Shown here: positions 1 through 8,266 of the stretch, piece after piece
How the letters are laid out: each line of letters begins with the position of its first letter
Numbering within the stretch: position 1 is the stretch's first letter
DNA from: Pseudomonas citrullilanati
GTDB taxonomy: Bacteria > Pseudomonadota > Gammaproteobacteria > Pseudomonadales > Pseudomonadaceae
Direction: 5' to 3'
Assembly: GCF_030580855.1 (NCBI RefSeq)
Contig: NZ_JAUQOP010000004.1
Location: 62,001 to 126,000 of the forward strand
Length of the DNA stretch: 64,000 bases
Translations under genes and position numbers: made by a program
Notes under the pieces: model-generated
The model's database searches: none
Told to the model about the DNA's origin: nothing
The model's input: the letters and a program-made list of their open reading frames with translations, nothing else

Positions 1-1
1 G

Positions 2-145
2 ACCGCCATCCTGTTCCTGGCGCTGGCCGGCAGCCTCACGGGCGGCGTGCTGTCCTTGCGACTCAAGGAGGCCAACCCCGCCTTCAACGGCCTCGACGAC
101 TTCATTCCCCTACCCGCCCACCTGACCTTGGAGGACAAGTCATGA
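2..145 (+). CDS. C-terminal end of a membrane protein (partial)
   Basis: Only the last 47 codons are in the window. They read a hydrophobic segment (about residues 1-18 of the fragment) followed by a polar tail ending EDKS. The TGA stop overlaps the ATG of the next gene in an ATGA arrangement, so the two are probably translationally coupled. The fragment is too short to assign a family. It is probably an inner-membrane protein with a short soluble tail. Confidence 0.6.
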   Translation, partial: TAILFLALAGSLTGGVLSLRLKEANPAFNGLDDFIPLPAHLTLEDKS

Positions 146-1065
146 CGCAGTACGTGATGTTATTGGACACTCCGGAACCGCAACGCGGCCTCGGCGTGTT
201 CGACTTCAAATCCGGACAGAGCCTGGAAGTGCGCCCTTCCCAGGGCAACCTGTACGAAGCGCTGACCCATTGCGCCCAGGGCAACCTCGACTGGGAAACC
301 TACCTCAAGGGGTTGCCCTCGACCCCCTACCCGCTCACGTCCGCCGCCGTGAAATACCGGCCACCGCTCAAGCCCGATAACAACCTGTCGGTGCAGATCA
401 GCGAAGTCACACTCTGTACCGCCAGGACCGAACAGGCCTGGTACTACAAGGGCAACGGCCGACTGCTGAAGACGGATGGCGACCCGCTGCAGGTGCCTTA
501 CCATTCACAGAGCATCAGCAGCGAACCGTGCATCGTCTGTCTCTATTGGGTCGACCATTTTGGCGCGCTGCGCTTCATCGGCTTCACCCTCGGCAACGAC
601 CTTCACGATCACGTGCTGCACGGCCGTGATGCCCTTTCTTCCGCACAGGCGCGCTTGCGGAGCTGCGCCGTGGCGCCGGCGTTGATCCTGGGCGAAATGC
701 AGGGCGACCTGGCCATCAATGTGCAAGTGGAACGCGAGGGCCAGCCATTGGCTGCCAGTCATCATCGGATGAGCCTGCATGCCTGGCAGAGCCTGCGGCG
801 ATATTCGCAGGAATTCCTGGAGAAACATGAGCAGTTCCTCGAGCCGGGGCTGGTTCATTACGTCTTCCACAGCTTGAGTCACCGCACCACCCAGGTGCCG
901 CTTCAACACGGTGACTGGCTCAGCATCGATTGCCCGGAACTGGAGTTGACCATGAGCAACCAGATCGTCGAAGAGGAGCTCGTGGCGCTGTTTCCCTTGC
1001 CCCCACGCCGCGCACCGCAGAGCCCGTGCATCGACCTCCCGTTGTCGGCCCCCAGGAAATCCTGA
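142..1065 (+). CDS. Conserved hypothetical protein, 307 aa
   Basis: I do not recognise this protein. It has no signal peptide or membrane segment, so it should be cytoplasmic. Codon use is strongly Pseudomonas-like and the frame is open for 307 codons. It starts with ATG inside the ATGA overlap with the preceding membrane-protein gene, which implies co-expression. The C-terminus is proline-rich (about residues 285-307). It ends about 60 bp before the convergent tspO stop. Function unknown. Confidence 0.6.
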   Translation: MTQYVMLLDTPEPQRGLGVFDFKSGQSLEVRPSQGNLYEALTHCAQGNLDWETYLKGLPSTPYPLTSAAVKYRPPLKPDNNLSVQISEVTLCTARTEQAWYYKGNGRLLKTDGDPLQVPYHSQSISSEPCIVCLYWVDHFGALRFIGFTLGNDLHDHVLHGRDALSSAQARLRSCAVAPALILGEMQGDLAINVQVEREGQPLAASHHRMSLHAWQSLRRYSQEFLEKHEQFLEPGLVHYVFHSLSHRTTQVPLQHGDWLSIDCPELELTMSNQIVEEELVALFPLPPRRAPQSPCIDLPLSAPRKS

Positions 1066-1125
1066 GGGCAGCATGGGACTTGTGCTGTGCGCCGCAATTG
1101 TCAGGGCCGCCCTGGAAGTCCGGCC

Positions 1126-1566
1126 CTAACGGTTCTTGCGCCAGATGGAAAAATTCAATGCGGTCGCCACGCACAGCCATGCCAGGTAAGGGAACAGGAT
1201 CAACCCGGTGATCACGTCCAGGCGCAAGGTCAGGACCACCATGGCCGCCACCACCAGCCAGAGCACCGTGATCACCACCAGGGCGGTGACCATCTGGTGG
1301 GCGCCGAAAAACACCGGCGTCCACAACGTGTTGAGGGCGATCTGCGCCGCCCACAGTGCAATCACCGTCTGGCTCCCAGGAATCAGTGCCAGGCGATAGC
1401 CCGCCCACGCCAGCAACAGATAGATCACGGCCCAGGCCACCGGGAACAGCCAGTTGGGCGGCGTGAAGCCCGGCTTCACCAGGGACTCGTACCAAGGGCC
1501 TGGCTTGAAGATGATCCCGGTGCTCGCCGCAGCCGCACAAGCCAACAGAAAGATGAAAAAGGTCAT
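1126..1566 (-). CDS. tspO: TspO/MBR (tryptophan-rich sensory) membrane protein
   Basis: This is a 146-residue protein of the usual TspO length, with five predicted membrane helices and the family pattern of Trp and Pro residues: KPGPWYESLVKPGFTPPNW near residues 21-39, then WAVIYLLLAWAGY, and ALNTLWTPVFFG in helix 3. TspO proteins bind tetrapyrroles or other hydrophobic ligands and act in stress signalling or porphyrin breakdown in the inner membrane. The gene is convergent with the preceding hypothetical gene and divergent from the LysR gene at 1804, with a 237-bp gap that could hold both promoters. The role in this strain is inferred from family only. Confidence 0.88.
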   Translation of the reverse strand: MTFFIFLLACAAAASTGIIFKPGPWYESLVKPGFTPPNWLFPVAWAVIYLLLAWAGYRLALIPGSQTVIALWAAQIALNTLWTPVFFGAHQMVTALVVITVLWLVVAAMVVLTLRLDVITGLILFPYLAWLCVATALNFSIWRKNR

Positions 1567-1803
1567 TGTTTGTCCTCAGGGCAGGTCCGTTGCCTGGATG
1601 AACAGCCAGGCCGTCTATTTCAAGTGCGGGGCACGAAGACGCTTCGTCCCCTTCTCAAGGACTCGATCATTGGCGGATAAATTCAATGAAGCGTCGTATG
1701 ACGGGCCGATCTGGTCCGGTCGCTCGCCAGCCATGGGAGATGCTCTATCATGAGTTGACGCTCATAATGCGCGTTCCTGATGACTTGCCGGGGCCCCACC
1801 TGT

Positions 1804-2709
1804 ATGAGAGACCTGCCGCCCACCGCCACCCTGCGTGCCTTCGAAGTCGCCACCCGACACGCGACCTTCACCGCCGCCGCCCAGGAATTGCACGTGACGC
1901 AAAGCGCGGTCAGCCACCAGCTCAAGCACCTCGAAGCGCTGTGGGGCCTGCAACTGTTCGAGCGGGGCAAATCCCTGAGCCTGACGGCCGCCGGGGCCAC
2001 GCTGGCCCCTATTGTGCGAGAGTTCTTCATGAGCCTGGAGGCCACCCTCAGTGATCTGCGCGAGCAGAAAGACAGGGTCCGACTCGAAGTCAGCACCACC
2101 TATTCCTTCGCCCTGAAATGGCTGTTGCCGCGCCTGCCCAACCTCTCTCGCCTGCACCCCGAACTGCTGGTCTCGCTGGACACCACGGACAAGATCATCC
2201 AATTCTCCAGCGCCCAGGCCGACGTCGCGATCCGCCTAGGCAAGGGCATTTACCCGGGACTGCATTCGGAGTTCCTGTTCGGCGAGCAAGTGTTTCCGGT
2301 GGCCAGTCCCGAGCTGCTGCAGCGCTTCGGGATGCCGCGCAACCCCGCCGAATTGTTGCATTACCCGCTGCTGACCCGCGATGGCGCCGAGCTGGTGCCG
2401 AAATGGGAGGTCTGGTTCCAGAAGGTCGGGCTGGAATTCCTGCCCCTGAAGGAGAGCGTCCGGTTCGGCGACACCAACATGACGGTCGAGGCAGCCCTGC
2501 TCGGCCAGGGAGTGGCCCTGGTGCGCAGCGGGCATGTTGAAAGCGAAATCAGCGATGGGCGCCTGGTGCGTCTGTTCGATGTGCCGTTTCCCTCACCGCT
2601 GGCCTACTATTTTGTCTGTCCGAAAGGCATCGAATCGCAGCCGCACATCGTCAGCTTTCGCCAATGGCTGTCGAGCGAGGCGTTGAAAGTCCAACGCGCC
2701 TACGAGTGA
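1804..2709 (+). CDS. LysR-family regulator, GcvA-like
   Basis: A 301-residue LysR protein. The N-terminal winged helix-turn-helix lies at about residues 5-65 (the motif QSAVSHQLKHLEALWG is the recognition region typical of the GcvA/AmpR branch) and the substrate-binding domain covers about 90-295. An upstream in-frame ATG at 1780 exists, but the ATG at 1804 puts the conserved LPP-x-ATLRAFEVA start at residue 4, as in relatives, so I prefer it. It is divergent from tspO and followed by EamA and SDR genes on the same strand, which are the likely targets. The effector is unknown. Confidence 0.85.
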   Translation: MRDLPPTATLRAFEVATRHATFTAAAQELHVTQSAVSHQLKHLEALWGLQLFERGKSLSLTAAGATLAPIVREFFMSLEATLSDLREQKDRVRLEVSTTYSFALKWLLPRLPNLSRLHPELLVSLDTTDKIIQFSSAQADVAIRLGKGIYPGLHSEFLFGEQVFPVASPELLQRFGMPRNPAELLHYPLLTRDGAELVPKWEVWFQKVGLEFLPLKESVRFGDTNMTVEAALLGQGVALVRSGHVESEISDGRLVRLFDVPFPSPLAYYFVCPKGIESQPHIVSFRQWLSSEALKVQRAYE

Positions 2710-2710
2710 T

Positions 2711-2730
2711 GCATGAGGTTTTCCTCATGC
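2711..2730 (+). terminator. Perfect 8-bp hairpin after the LysR stop
   Basis: GCATGAGG-TTTT-CCTCATGC begins two bases after the LysR stop codon. It has no T-tract after it, so it may be a weak terminator, an attenuator or an mRNA-stabilising hairpin ahead of the EamA gene. Confidence 0.4.
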
Positions 2731-2785
2731 TGCAATGAGGAGACTTCTCTGTCGTCCGGACACCGGGTTGCATAAACTGCCGCCC

Positions 2786-3613
2786 ATGCCTATCCATATC
2801 ACCCTTCTGGTTCTGTTCGCCGCCCTCCTGCATGCCGGCTGGAATGCGCTATTGCGCGGTGGCGCCGATCGACTCTGGTCAATGACCATGATGTGCGTCG
2901 CCGTTGCCGTCGCCAGTGCCGTGTCGGCGGCGTTCATGGCACCGCCGGCGGCGGCCAGTTGGGGCTACGCGGTGCTGTCGGCCCTGCTGCATGTGGGCTA
3001 CAACCTGTTCCTGGTGCGCAGTTACCGGCTCGGCGACCTGGGGCAGGTCTATCCGATTTCCCGTGGCTCGTCACCGGTGCTGATCACCCTGGGGGCCGCC
3101 GCCTTTGCCGGGGAAAGCATCCTCCCTGGCGCGCTGCTCGGCATCGCGCTGGTGTCGGGCGGAATCATTTCCCTGGCCTTCCGTGGCCGTCAGCTGTCGG
3201 TTCCCAGCCTGCCCTATGCGCTGGGCACCGGCTGCTTCATCGCGGCCTACAGCGTCACCGACGGCATCGGCGCCAGGCTCTCCGGCGCGCCGCTCGCCTA
3301 CACCCTGTGGATGTGCGCCTTGTGGGGCGTATTGATGCCGCTGGTGTACATCGGCCTGCGCGACGCCCGCAGCCTGTTCCGCCGCCGACCCGGAACCTTG
3401 ACCGCCCTGGCCGGTGGGCTGGTCTCCTTGCTGGCCTACGGCATCGTCATCTACGCCATGAGCGAAGCGCCCATGGGCGCGGTATCCGCCTTGCGCGAAA
3501 CCAGCGTGCTGTTCGCGGCATTGATTGGCTACCTGTTCCTCGGCGAGGCACTCACCGTCCGCCGAATCCTGGCCTGCGTCGTGATCGCCTGCGGCATCCT
3601 CATCATCGGCTGA
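2786..3613 (+). CDS. EamA/DMT-family transporter
   Basis: A 275-residue, very hydrophobic protein with about ten membrane helices in two EamA repeats (about residues 2-135 and 145-275). The second repeat ends in the family-typical YLFLGEALTVRRILACVVIA. The family exports amino acids and small metabolites. ATG at 2786 is chosen over 2735 because the extra 17 residues are polar and precede a canonical membrane start (MPIHITLLVLFAALLHAGWN). It follows the LysR gene and is 39 bp ahead of an SDR gene on the same strand, so the three may form one unit. Substrate unknown. Confidence 0.85.
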   Translation: MPIHITLLVLFAALLHAGWNALLRGGADRLWSMTMMCVAVAVASAVSAAFMAPPAAASWGYAVLSALLHVGYNLFLVRSYRLGDLGQVYPISRGSSPVLITLGAAAFAGESILPGALLGIALVSGGIISLAFRGRQLSVPSLPYALGTGCFIAAYSVTDGIGARLSGAPLAYTLWMCALWGVLMPLVYIGLRDARSLFRRRPGTLTALAGGLVSLLAYGIVIYAMSEAPMGAVSALRETSVLFAALIGYLFLGEALTVRRILACVVIACGILIIG

Positions 3614-3652
3614 CAGGACCCTTTTTTCTCACCGTCGCAGGAGGTCATTCCC

Positions 3653-4414
3653 ATGGAAAACGTCTCACAGGCACCATTGATCCTGATCACCGGCGGCAGT
3701 CGCGGAGTGGGGGCTGCCACCGCACGGCTGGCCGCCGCGCAAGGCTACGACGTCGCGATCAGCTACGTGACCAACGAGCCCGCGGCGCGGGCGGTGGTGG
3801 CAGATGTAAAAGCGTCGGGACGACGGGCGCTGGCCATGCGCGCCGACAGCGCGGACCCCGAGCAGGTCGCCGGGCTGTTCGCCGCCATCGACCGTTCGTT
3901 CGGGCGCATCGATGTCCTGGTCAATAACGCCGGGATCATCCAGACCCAATCGCGCCTGGAAGACCTCGGCTTCGAGCGCATGCAGCGCATCTTCGCGGTC
4001 AACGCCATCGGCCCGATCCTCTGCGCCCAGCAGGCAGTGAAGCGCATGGCCTACCGGCACAACGGCCCGGGCGGCGTGGTGATCAATGTTTCCTCGGCCT
4101 CGGCACGCCTGGGCAGCCCCAACGAATACGTCGATTACGCGGCGTCGAAAGGCGCCCTGGAAACCTTCACCACTGGCTTGGCCAAGGAAGTGGCCCGGGA
4201 AGGCATACGCGTCAACTGCATTCGCCCCGGCCACATCTACACCGAGATGCACGCCAGCGGCGGCGAGCCAGGACGGGTCGATCGGGTCAAGGACTCGATC
4301 CCCATGGGCCGCGGTGGCCAGCCGGAGGAAGTGGCCCGGGCCATTTTGTGGCTGGCCAGCGAGCAGGCATCCTTCGTGACGGGTACATTCCTCGACGTCA
4401 CCGGCGGCAAATGA
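3653..4414 (+). CDS. SDR-family NAD(P)-dependent oxidoreductase
   Basis: A 253-residue classical short-chain dehydrogenase. Visible motifs are the cofactor loop TGGSRGVG (residues 13-20), NNAG near residue 90, a catalytic Ser in INVSSASAR near 145, and YAASK near 162-166. The C-terminal FVTGTFLDVTGGK is standard for 3-ketoacyl-ACP-reductase-like SDRs. A good ribosome-binding site (AGGAGG) lies 8 nt before ATG. It probably oxidises or reduces a secondary alcohol in the cytoplasm. The substrate cannot be told from sequence. It is likely co-transcribed with the EamA gene. Confidence 0.9.
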   Translation: MENVSQAPLILITGGSRGVGAATARLAAAQGYDVAISYVTNEPAARAVVADVKASGRRALAMRADSADPEQVAGLFAAIDRSFGRIDVLVNNAGIIQTQSRLEDLGFERMQRIFAVNAIGPILCAQQAVKRMAYRHNGPGGVVINVSSASARLGSPNEYVDYAASKGALETFTTGLAKEVAREGIRVNCIRPGHIYTEMHASGGEPGRVDRVKDSIPMGRGGQPEEVARAILWLASEQASFVTGTFLDVTGGK

Positions 4415-4419
4415 GCCCG

Positions 4420-4439
4420 GCGCCCTTCACGCAGGGCGC
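4420..4439. terminator. GC-rich hairpin between convergent genes
   Basis: GCGCCC and GGGCGC pair across an 8-nt loop in the 60-bp gap between the convergent SDR and ProX-like genes. There is no T-tract. It is a possible bidirectional transcription barrier. Confidence 0.3.
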
Positions 4440-4474
4440 TGGACGGCGATAAAACCCCTGGACTGCGGCGGCCC

Positions 4475-5374
4475 TCACTGGGCTGGCGTGGCGGAAGCGG
4501 TCTGGCCGCCGAACATCGCTTCGAAGCGGGGCTTATTGGCGGCGTAATACGCTGCAACCACCTTGTCCGCCGAACTGTCCCGGGCGCTCGACATCAGCTG
4601 CTCGAGGTCGGCCTTGGGAATCTTGAAGTTGGCGAAGAAGCGGGCGACATCGGGGTGCTCGGCACTGAAGCCTCTGCGGGCGACCGCGTGGATCTGTTCG
4701 GCGCCACCGAAAATCTGCTTCGGATCGTCCAGGTAGCGCAACGGCCACTTGGCGAACATCCAGTGCGGGCTCCAGGCGTTGACCAACGACCACTTGTCAC
4801 GCTTGAGGTTGCGATCCAGCTCGCTCAACATGCCCGACTCTGAAGAAGCGACCATCTTGTAGCCATCGAGCTTGTATTCCTTGATGGCCTGCTCCGTCAG
4901 TTTGTACTGACCATTGCCCACCTCCGACGTCAGGATCTTGCCACCCAGTTTTTCCCGGACTTCAGGCTTGTTGAGGTCTTCGACAGAGGCAACCTCACTG
5001 GTGGGAATGAACGTCGGCACGGCCATGCCGATTCGCCCTTCATACAACACGCCGAGGTCTTCGAGCTTGTCCTTGTATTTGTCGTAGAACGCCTTGTGGG
5101 TGCTCGGCAACCAGACCATCGGGATCAGGTCGATATTGCCGTTGGCCAAGGCCTGGAACTGAATACCGATATCGGCGAGCACCAACTTGACCGGTTGCTT
5201 CAAGTGGTCGCGCAATGCCGTGTCCGCCAGCTTCACAGCGATTTCCGTATCCGACCAGTTCACCCAGCCGATGCGAATGGGCGTGGGTTCCTCGGCATGG
5301 GCTACCAGGCCAGCGGCAATCATCGCCAGGCCGGCGAGCCAACCGCCACGGGTCTTGCTGAATAACGTCGTCAT
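4475..5374 (-). CDS. Glycine betaine/choline-type ABC substrate-binding protein (ProX/OpuAC family)
   Basis: A 299-residue periplasmic binding protein. A signal peptide covers residues 1-27 (hydrophobic LAGLAMIAAGLVAHA, cleavage before EE), followed by an OpuAC domain with the characteristic IRIGWVNWSDTEIAVKLA opening and several aromatic residues expected for a quaternary-ammonium cage. ATG at 5374 is chosen because it starts directly at the signal peptide; an upstream ATG at 5449 would add a basic, unlikely leader. No ATPase or permease lies nearby, so it probably works with a transporter encoded elsewhere. It is divergent from a demethylase-like gene, which suggests shared N-methylated substrates. 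Confidence 0.85.
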   Translation of the reverse strand: MTTLFSKTRGGWLAGLAMIAAGLVAHAEEPTPIRIGWVNWSDTEIAVKLADTALRDHLKQPVKLVLADIGIQFQALANGNIDLIPMVWLPSTHKAFYDKYKDKLEDLGVLYEGRIGMAVPTFIPTSEVASVEDLNKPEVREKLGGKILTSEVGNGQYKLTEQAIKEYKLDGYKMVASSESGMLSELDRNLKRDKWSLVNAWSPHWMFAKWPLRYLDDPKQIFGGAEQIHAVARRGFSAEHPDVARFFANFKIPKADLEQLMSSARDSSADKVVAAYYAANKPRFEAMFGGQTASATPAQ

Positions 5375-5549
5375 GGTGCATCTCCGCTTACTGTGGTTAT
5401 TGCCCCCAAGTCTCGGCCGGATGTTAATCCTGGTCATTTTGCCGCGCAAGCAAAATGTACACCTGTGTCACAGAGATTGACACGCATGAACACGGAACAT
5501 ACCGTGGTGTCGAAACCCAGCCTGATGCTTTGCCTCGGAGCACGACACC

Positions 5550-7586
5550 ATGTCCAGCGATCCACTGCTGCAGCCTTACAAGATCAAACACCTGACCCTC
5601 AAGAATCGGATCATGACCACCGCCCATGAGCCGGCTTATCCGGTCGACGGCATGCCGAAGGACTTGTACCGGGCCTATCACGTCGAACGCGCGAAGGCTG
5701 GCGTGGCGCTGACCATGACAGCAGGCTCCGCCGCGGTGTCCCGGGACAGCCCGCCGGTGTTCAACAACGTGCTGGCGTACAAGGACGAGGTGGTCAAGTG
5801 GATGAAGGACCTGACCGATGAGTGCCACGAACACGGCGCGGCAGTGATGATCCAACTGACTCACCTCGGCCGGCGAACGCGCTGGGACAAGGCCGACTGG
5901 CTGCCGGTGGTCTCGCCGTCCCATCGCCGCGAGGCGGCCCACCGGGCCTTTCCGAAAAAACTCGAAGACTGGGACATCGACCGGATCATCAAGGACTACG
6001 TGGACGCCGCCGAACGCATGAAGGCCGCCGGCCTGGATGGCCTGGAACTGCAAGCCTACGGACACCTCATGGATCAGTTCTGGTCGCCCCTGACCAACGA
6101 CCTCGACGGCCCTTACGGCGGCTCGCTGGACAACCGCTTGCGCTTCACCTTCGACATCCTGCGCGGGATCCGCCAGCGTTGCGGCGAAGACTTCCTGCTC
6201 GGGGTGCGCTACACCGGCGACGAAGACCTGCCCGGCGGCTTCGGTGCCCGCGACGGCCTGCAGATCTCCCACCTGCTCAAGGACAGCGGGCTGGTGGATT
6301 TCCTCAACGTCGTGCGTGGGCACATCGATACCGATGCCGGCCTCACCGACGTGATTCCCATCCAGGGCATGCGCAATTCACCGCACCTGGATTTTGCCGG
6401 CGAGATTCGCTCGGCCACCGGTTTCCCGACGTTCCATGCGGCCAAGATCCCGGACGTCGCCACGGCGCGCCATGCCATCGCCTCCGGCAAGGTGGACATG
6501 ATCGGCATGACCCGCGCGCACATGACCGACCCGCACATCGTGCGCAAGATCATCGAGAAGCGTGAAGAAGAGATCCGCCCCTGCGTCGGCGCCAACTATT
6601 GCCTGGACCGTATCTACCAGGGCGGTGCCGCGTACTGCATCCACAACGCGGCCACCGGGCGCGAAACCAGCATGCCCCACGAGATCCCCAGGGCGGCGCT
6701 CAAACGCAGGGTCGTGGTGATCGGCACCGGCCCGGCGGGCCTGGAGGCAGCGCGGGTGGCGGGCGAACGCGGCCACGACGTCACCGTGTTCGAAGTGGCG
6801 GACCAGCCCGGCGGGCAAATCCGCTTGACCGCCCTGAGCGAGCGGCGGCGCGAGATGATCAGCATCATCGATTGGCGCATGGCGCAGTGCGAACGGCTGG
6901 GCGTGAAGTTCCGCTTCAACACCTGGGCCGAAGCCGTGACCGTCATGGCCGAGGAACCGGACGTAGTGATCGTCGCCACGGGCGGCTTGCCCCACACAGA
7001 AGTGCTCAAGCACGGCAATGAATGGGTGGTGTCGACCTGGGACATCATTTCCGGCGACGTCAAGCCAGGCAAGAACGTGCTGATCTTCGACGACGCTGGC
7101 GACCACGCAGCGCTGCAGGCGGCCGAAGTCATCGCCAACAGCGGCGCGAGACTGGAGATCGTCACCCCGGACCGGTCGTTCTCGCCAGAGGTCATGGCGA
7201 TGAACCTGGTCCCCTACATGCGCAGCCTGCAAGACCTTGACGTCACCTTCACGGTCACCTATCGAGTCGACGCCGTCGAACGGCGCGACGGGCAATTGGT
7301 TGCCCATTTCGGCAGCGATTATGGCCAGGTACACAAACAGCGCGTGGTCGACCAGGTGGTGATCAACCACGGCACCCTGCCCCTGGACGACCTGTACTTC
7401 GAACTGCGCCCGCATTCGAGCAACAACGGCGCGGTCGAACAGCATCGCCTGATCGCCGGGCAAAGCCAGAACATCGTGACCCACCCCGAGGGCCGTTTCC
7501 AACTGTTCCGCATCGGCGACGCGGTGTCGGCGCGCAACACCCACGCGGCCATCTACGATGCGCTGCGCCTGGTCAAGGACATCTGA
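5550..7586 (+). CDS. DgcA/StcD-like FMN-FAD-FeS N-demethylase (NADH:flavin oxidoreductase family)
   Basis: A 678-residue protein. An Old-Yellow-Enzyme-type TIM barrel (about residues 1-340) is followed by an iron-sulfur segment and a FAD/NAD-binding half with GTGPAGLEAARVAGERG near residue 391. The architecture is that of trimethylamine dehydrogenase, 2,4-dienoyl-CoA reductase and the DgcA/StcD demethylases of dimethylglycine or N-methylproline catabolism. The iron-sulfur motif is unusual: Cys345, Cys351 and Cys363 are present, but the place of the second ligand in TMADH-type CxxCxxC is Ala348. From memory, N-methylproline-demethylase-like proteins share this CVGAxYC form. The divergent betaine-binding gene fits a role in N-methyl compound catabolism. 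Confidence 0.8.
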   Translation: MSSDPLLQPYKIKHLTLKNRIMTTAHEPAYPVDGMPKDLYRAYHVERAKAGVALTMTAGSAAVSRDSPPVFNNVLAYKDEVVKWMKDLTDECHEHGAAVMIQLTHLGRRTRWDKADWLPVVSPSHRREAAHRAFPKKLEDWDIDRIIKDYVDAAERMKAAGLDGLELQAYGHLMDQFWSPLTNDLDGPYGGSLDNRLRFTFDILRGIRQRCGEDFLLGVRYTGDEDLPGGFGARDGLQISHLLKDSGLVDFLNVVRGHIDTDAGLTDVIPIQGMRNSPHLDFAGEIRSATGFPTFHAAKIPDVATARHAIASGKVDMIGMTRAHMTDPHIVRKIIEKREEEIRPCVGANYCLDRIYQGGAAYCIHNAATGRETSMPHEIPRAALKRRVVVIGTGPAGLEAARVAGERGHDVTVFEVADQPGGQIRLTALSERRREMISIIDWRMAQCERLGVKFRFNTWAEAVTVMAEEPDVVIVATGGLPHTEVLKHGNEWVVSTWDIISGDVKPGKNVLIFDDAGDHAALQAAEVIANSGARLEIVTPDRSFSPEVMAMNLVPYMRSLQDLDVTFTVTYRVDAVERRDGQLVAHFGSDYGQVHKQRVVDQVVINHGTLPLDDLYFELRPHSSNNGAVEQHRLIAGQSQNIVTHPEGRFQLFRIGDAVSARNTHAAIYDALRLVKDI

Positions 7587-7627
7587 AGCCATGCCCATCA
7601 CTCGAAGCCATGTAGACGTGAATACAA

Positions 7628-7643
7628 GGCGCGTTGACGCGCC
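7628..7643 (+). terminator. 6-bp GC hairpin downstream of the demethylase gene
   Basis: GGCGCG-TTGA-CGCGCC forms a perfect stem 42 bp after the stop codon, followed by a pyrimidine-rich run (TACCCCCGCCTTTT). It is a plausible terminator, though the T-tract is offset. Confidence 0.4.
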
Positions 7644-7757
7644 TACCCCCGCCTTTTCAAGCGGGCCCTGTCGCCAGGTCAGCCTTCCGCTTGGACGGCC
7701 CCCACCCCAATCATGACCAGCCGAGGCCCCTGTTCCTTATCAGACCCTGCCGGGCGA

Positions 7758-8057
7758 CTATTGATGGGTGTCCGCTTCCTCAGCCGGATAAAATTCGCCC
7801 GCCTTCCCCAACTTGTTCAGCTGTTCGCGCGCGATCAGCTCAACACGGGCTACCGCGGCCTGGTCGTCAGGGTTGACCAACTGCAAGCACAGGCGTTGTA
7901 CATTCTGATCGTGGGTGCCCTCGCTGAGCATTTCGTGGGTGAAAACCTGGGCACCACGCCATAGGCATAGCTGGGTATGCGTCCCACCGAGCCATATCTC
8001 GTTGAAGGGCCCCAGGTCGGTGCTAGCCAGCTGATCCACAGTGATGGTCTTATCCAT
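7758..8057 (-). CDS. Small unknown protein (99 aa) downstream of the effector gene
   Basis: I do not recognise this 99-residue, mildly acidic protein (MDKTITVDQLASTDLG...). It has no signal peptide or membrane helix. ATG at 8057 follows a GGTAAGG ribosome-binding site; an in-frame ATG at 8201 would add 48 Cys/Arg-rich residues that overlap the 58-aa ORF. It lies in line with the type III effector gene on the same strand, so its size and acidity make a secretion chaperone or accessory possible. HopAA1 effectors are not known to need one. Confidence 0.5.
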   Translation of the reverse strand: MDKTITVDQLASTDLGPFNEIWLGGTHTQLCLWRGAQVFTHEMLSEGTHDQNVQRLCLQLVNPDDQAAVARVELIAREQLNKLGKAGEFYPAEEADTHQ

Positions 8058-8068
8058 TGCGCTGTACC

Positions 8069-8245
8069 TTACCGATGAGTAGAGACCGGTAGACTGACAG
8101 GCGCAGCGGGTCGTTCCCGGCCCCTGATGACCCTCATTCCCTGCGGATACAGATCGCGCACGAGCCCCAAGGCAGCACCACTGCCGAGATCGAAACCACA
8201 ATACAAAACGCCAACGGTCAGTAGCGGCCTCGCTTCAGCTGTCAT
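8069..8245 (-). CDS. Small ORF (58 aa) between the effector and the 99-aa gene
   Basis: ATG at 8245 is preceded by GGGAACGT, a fair ribosome-binding site, and the frame stays open to the TAA at 8069, whose bases lie in the ribosome-binding site of the 99-aa gene. Such close packing (21 bp after the effector stop, 11 bp before the next start) suggests a real three-gene unit. No family is recognised; a short hydrophobic stretch occurs at about residues 10-30 (VGVLYCGFDLGSGAALGLV). Confidence 0.4.
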   Translation of the reverse strand: MTAEARPLLTVGVLYCGFDLGSGAALGLVRDLYPQGMRVIRGRERPAAPVSLPVSTHR

Positions 8246-8266
8246 CGTGACGTTCCCTTTTTCGGT

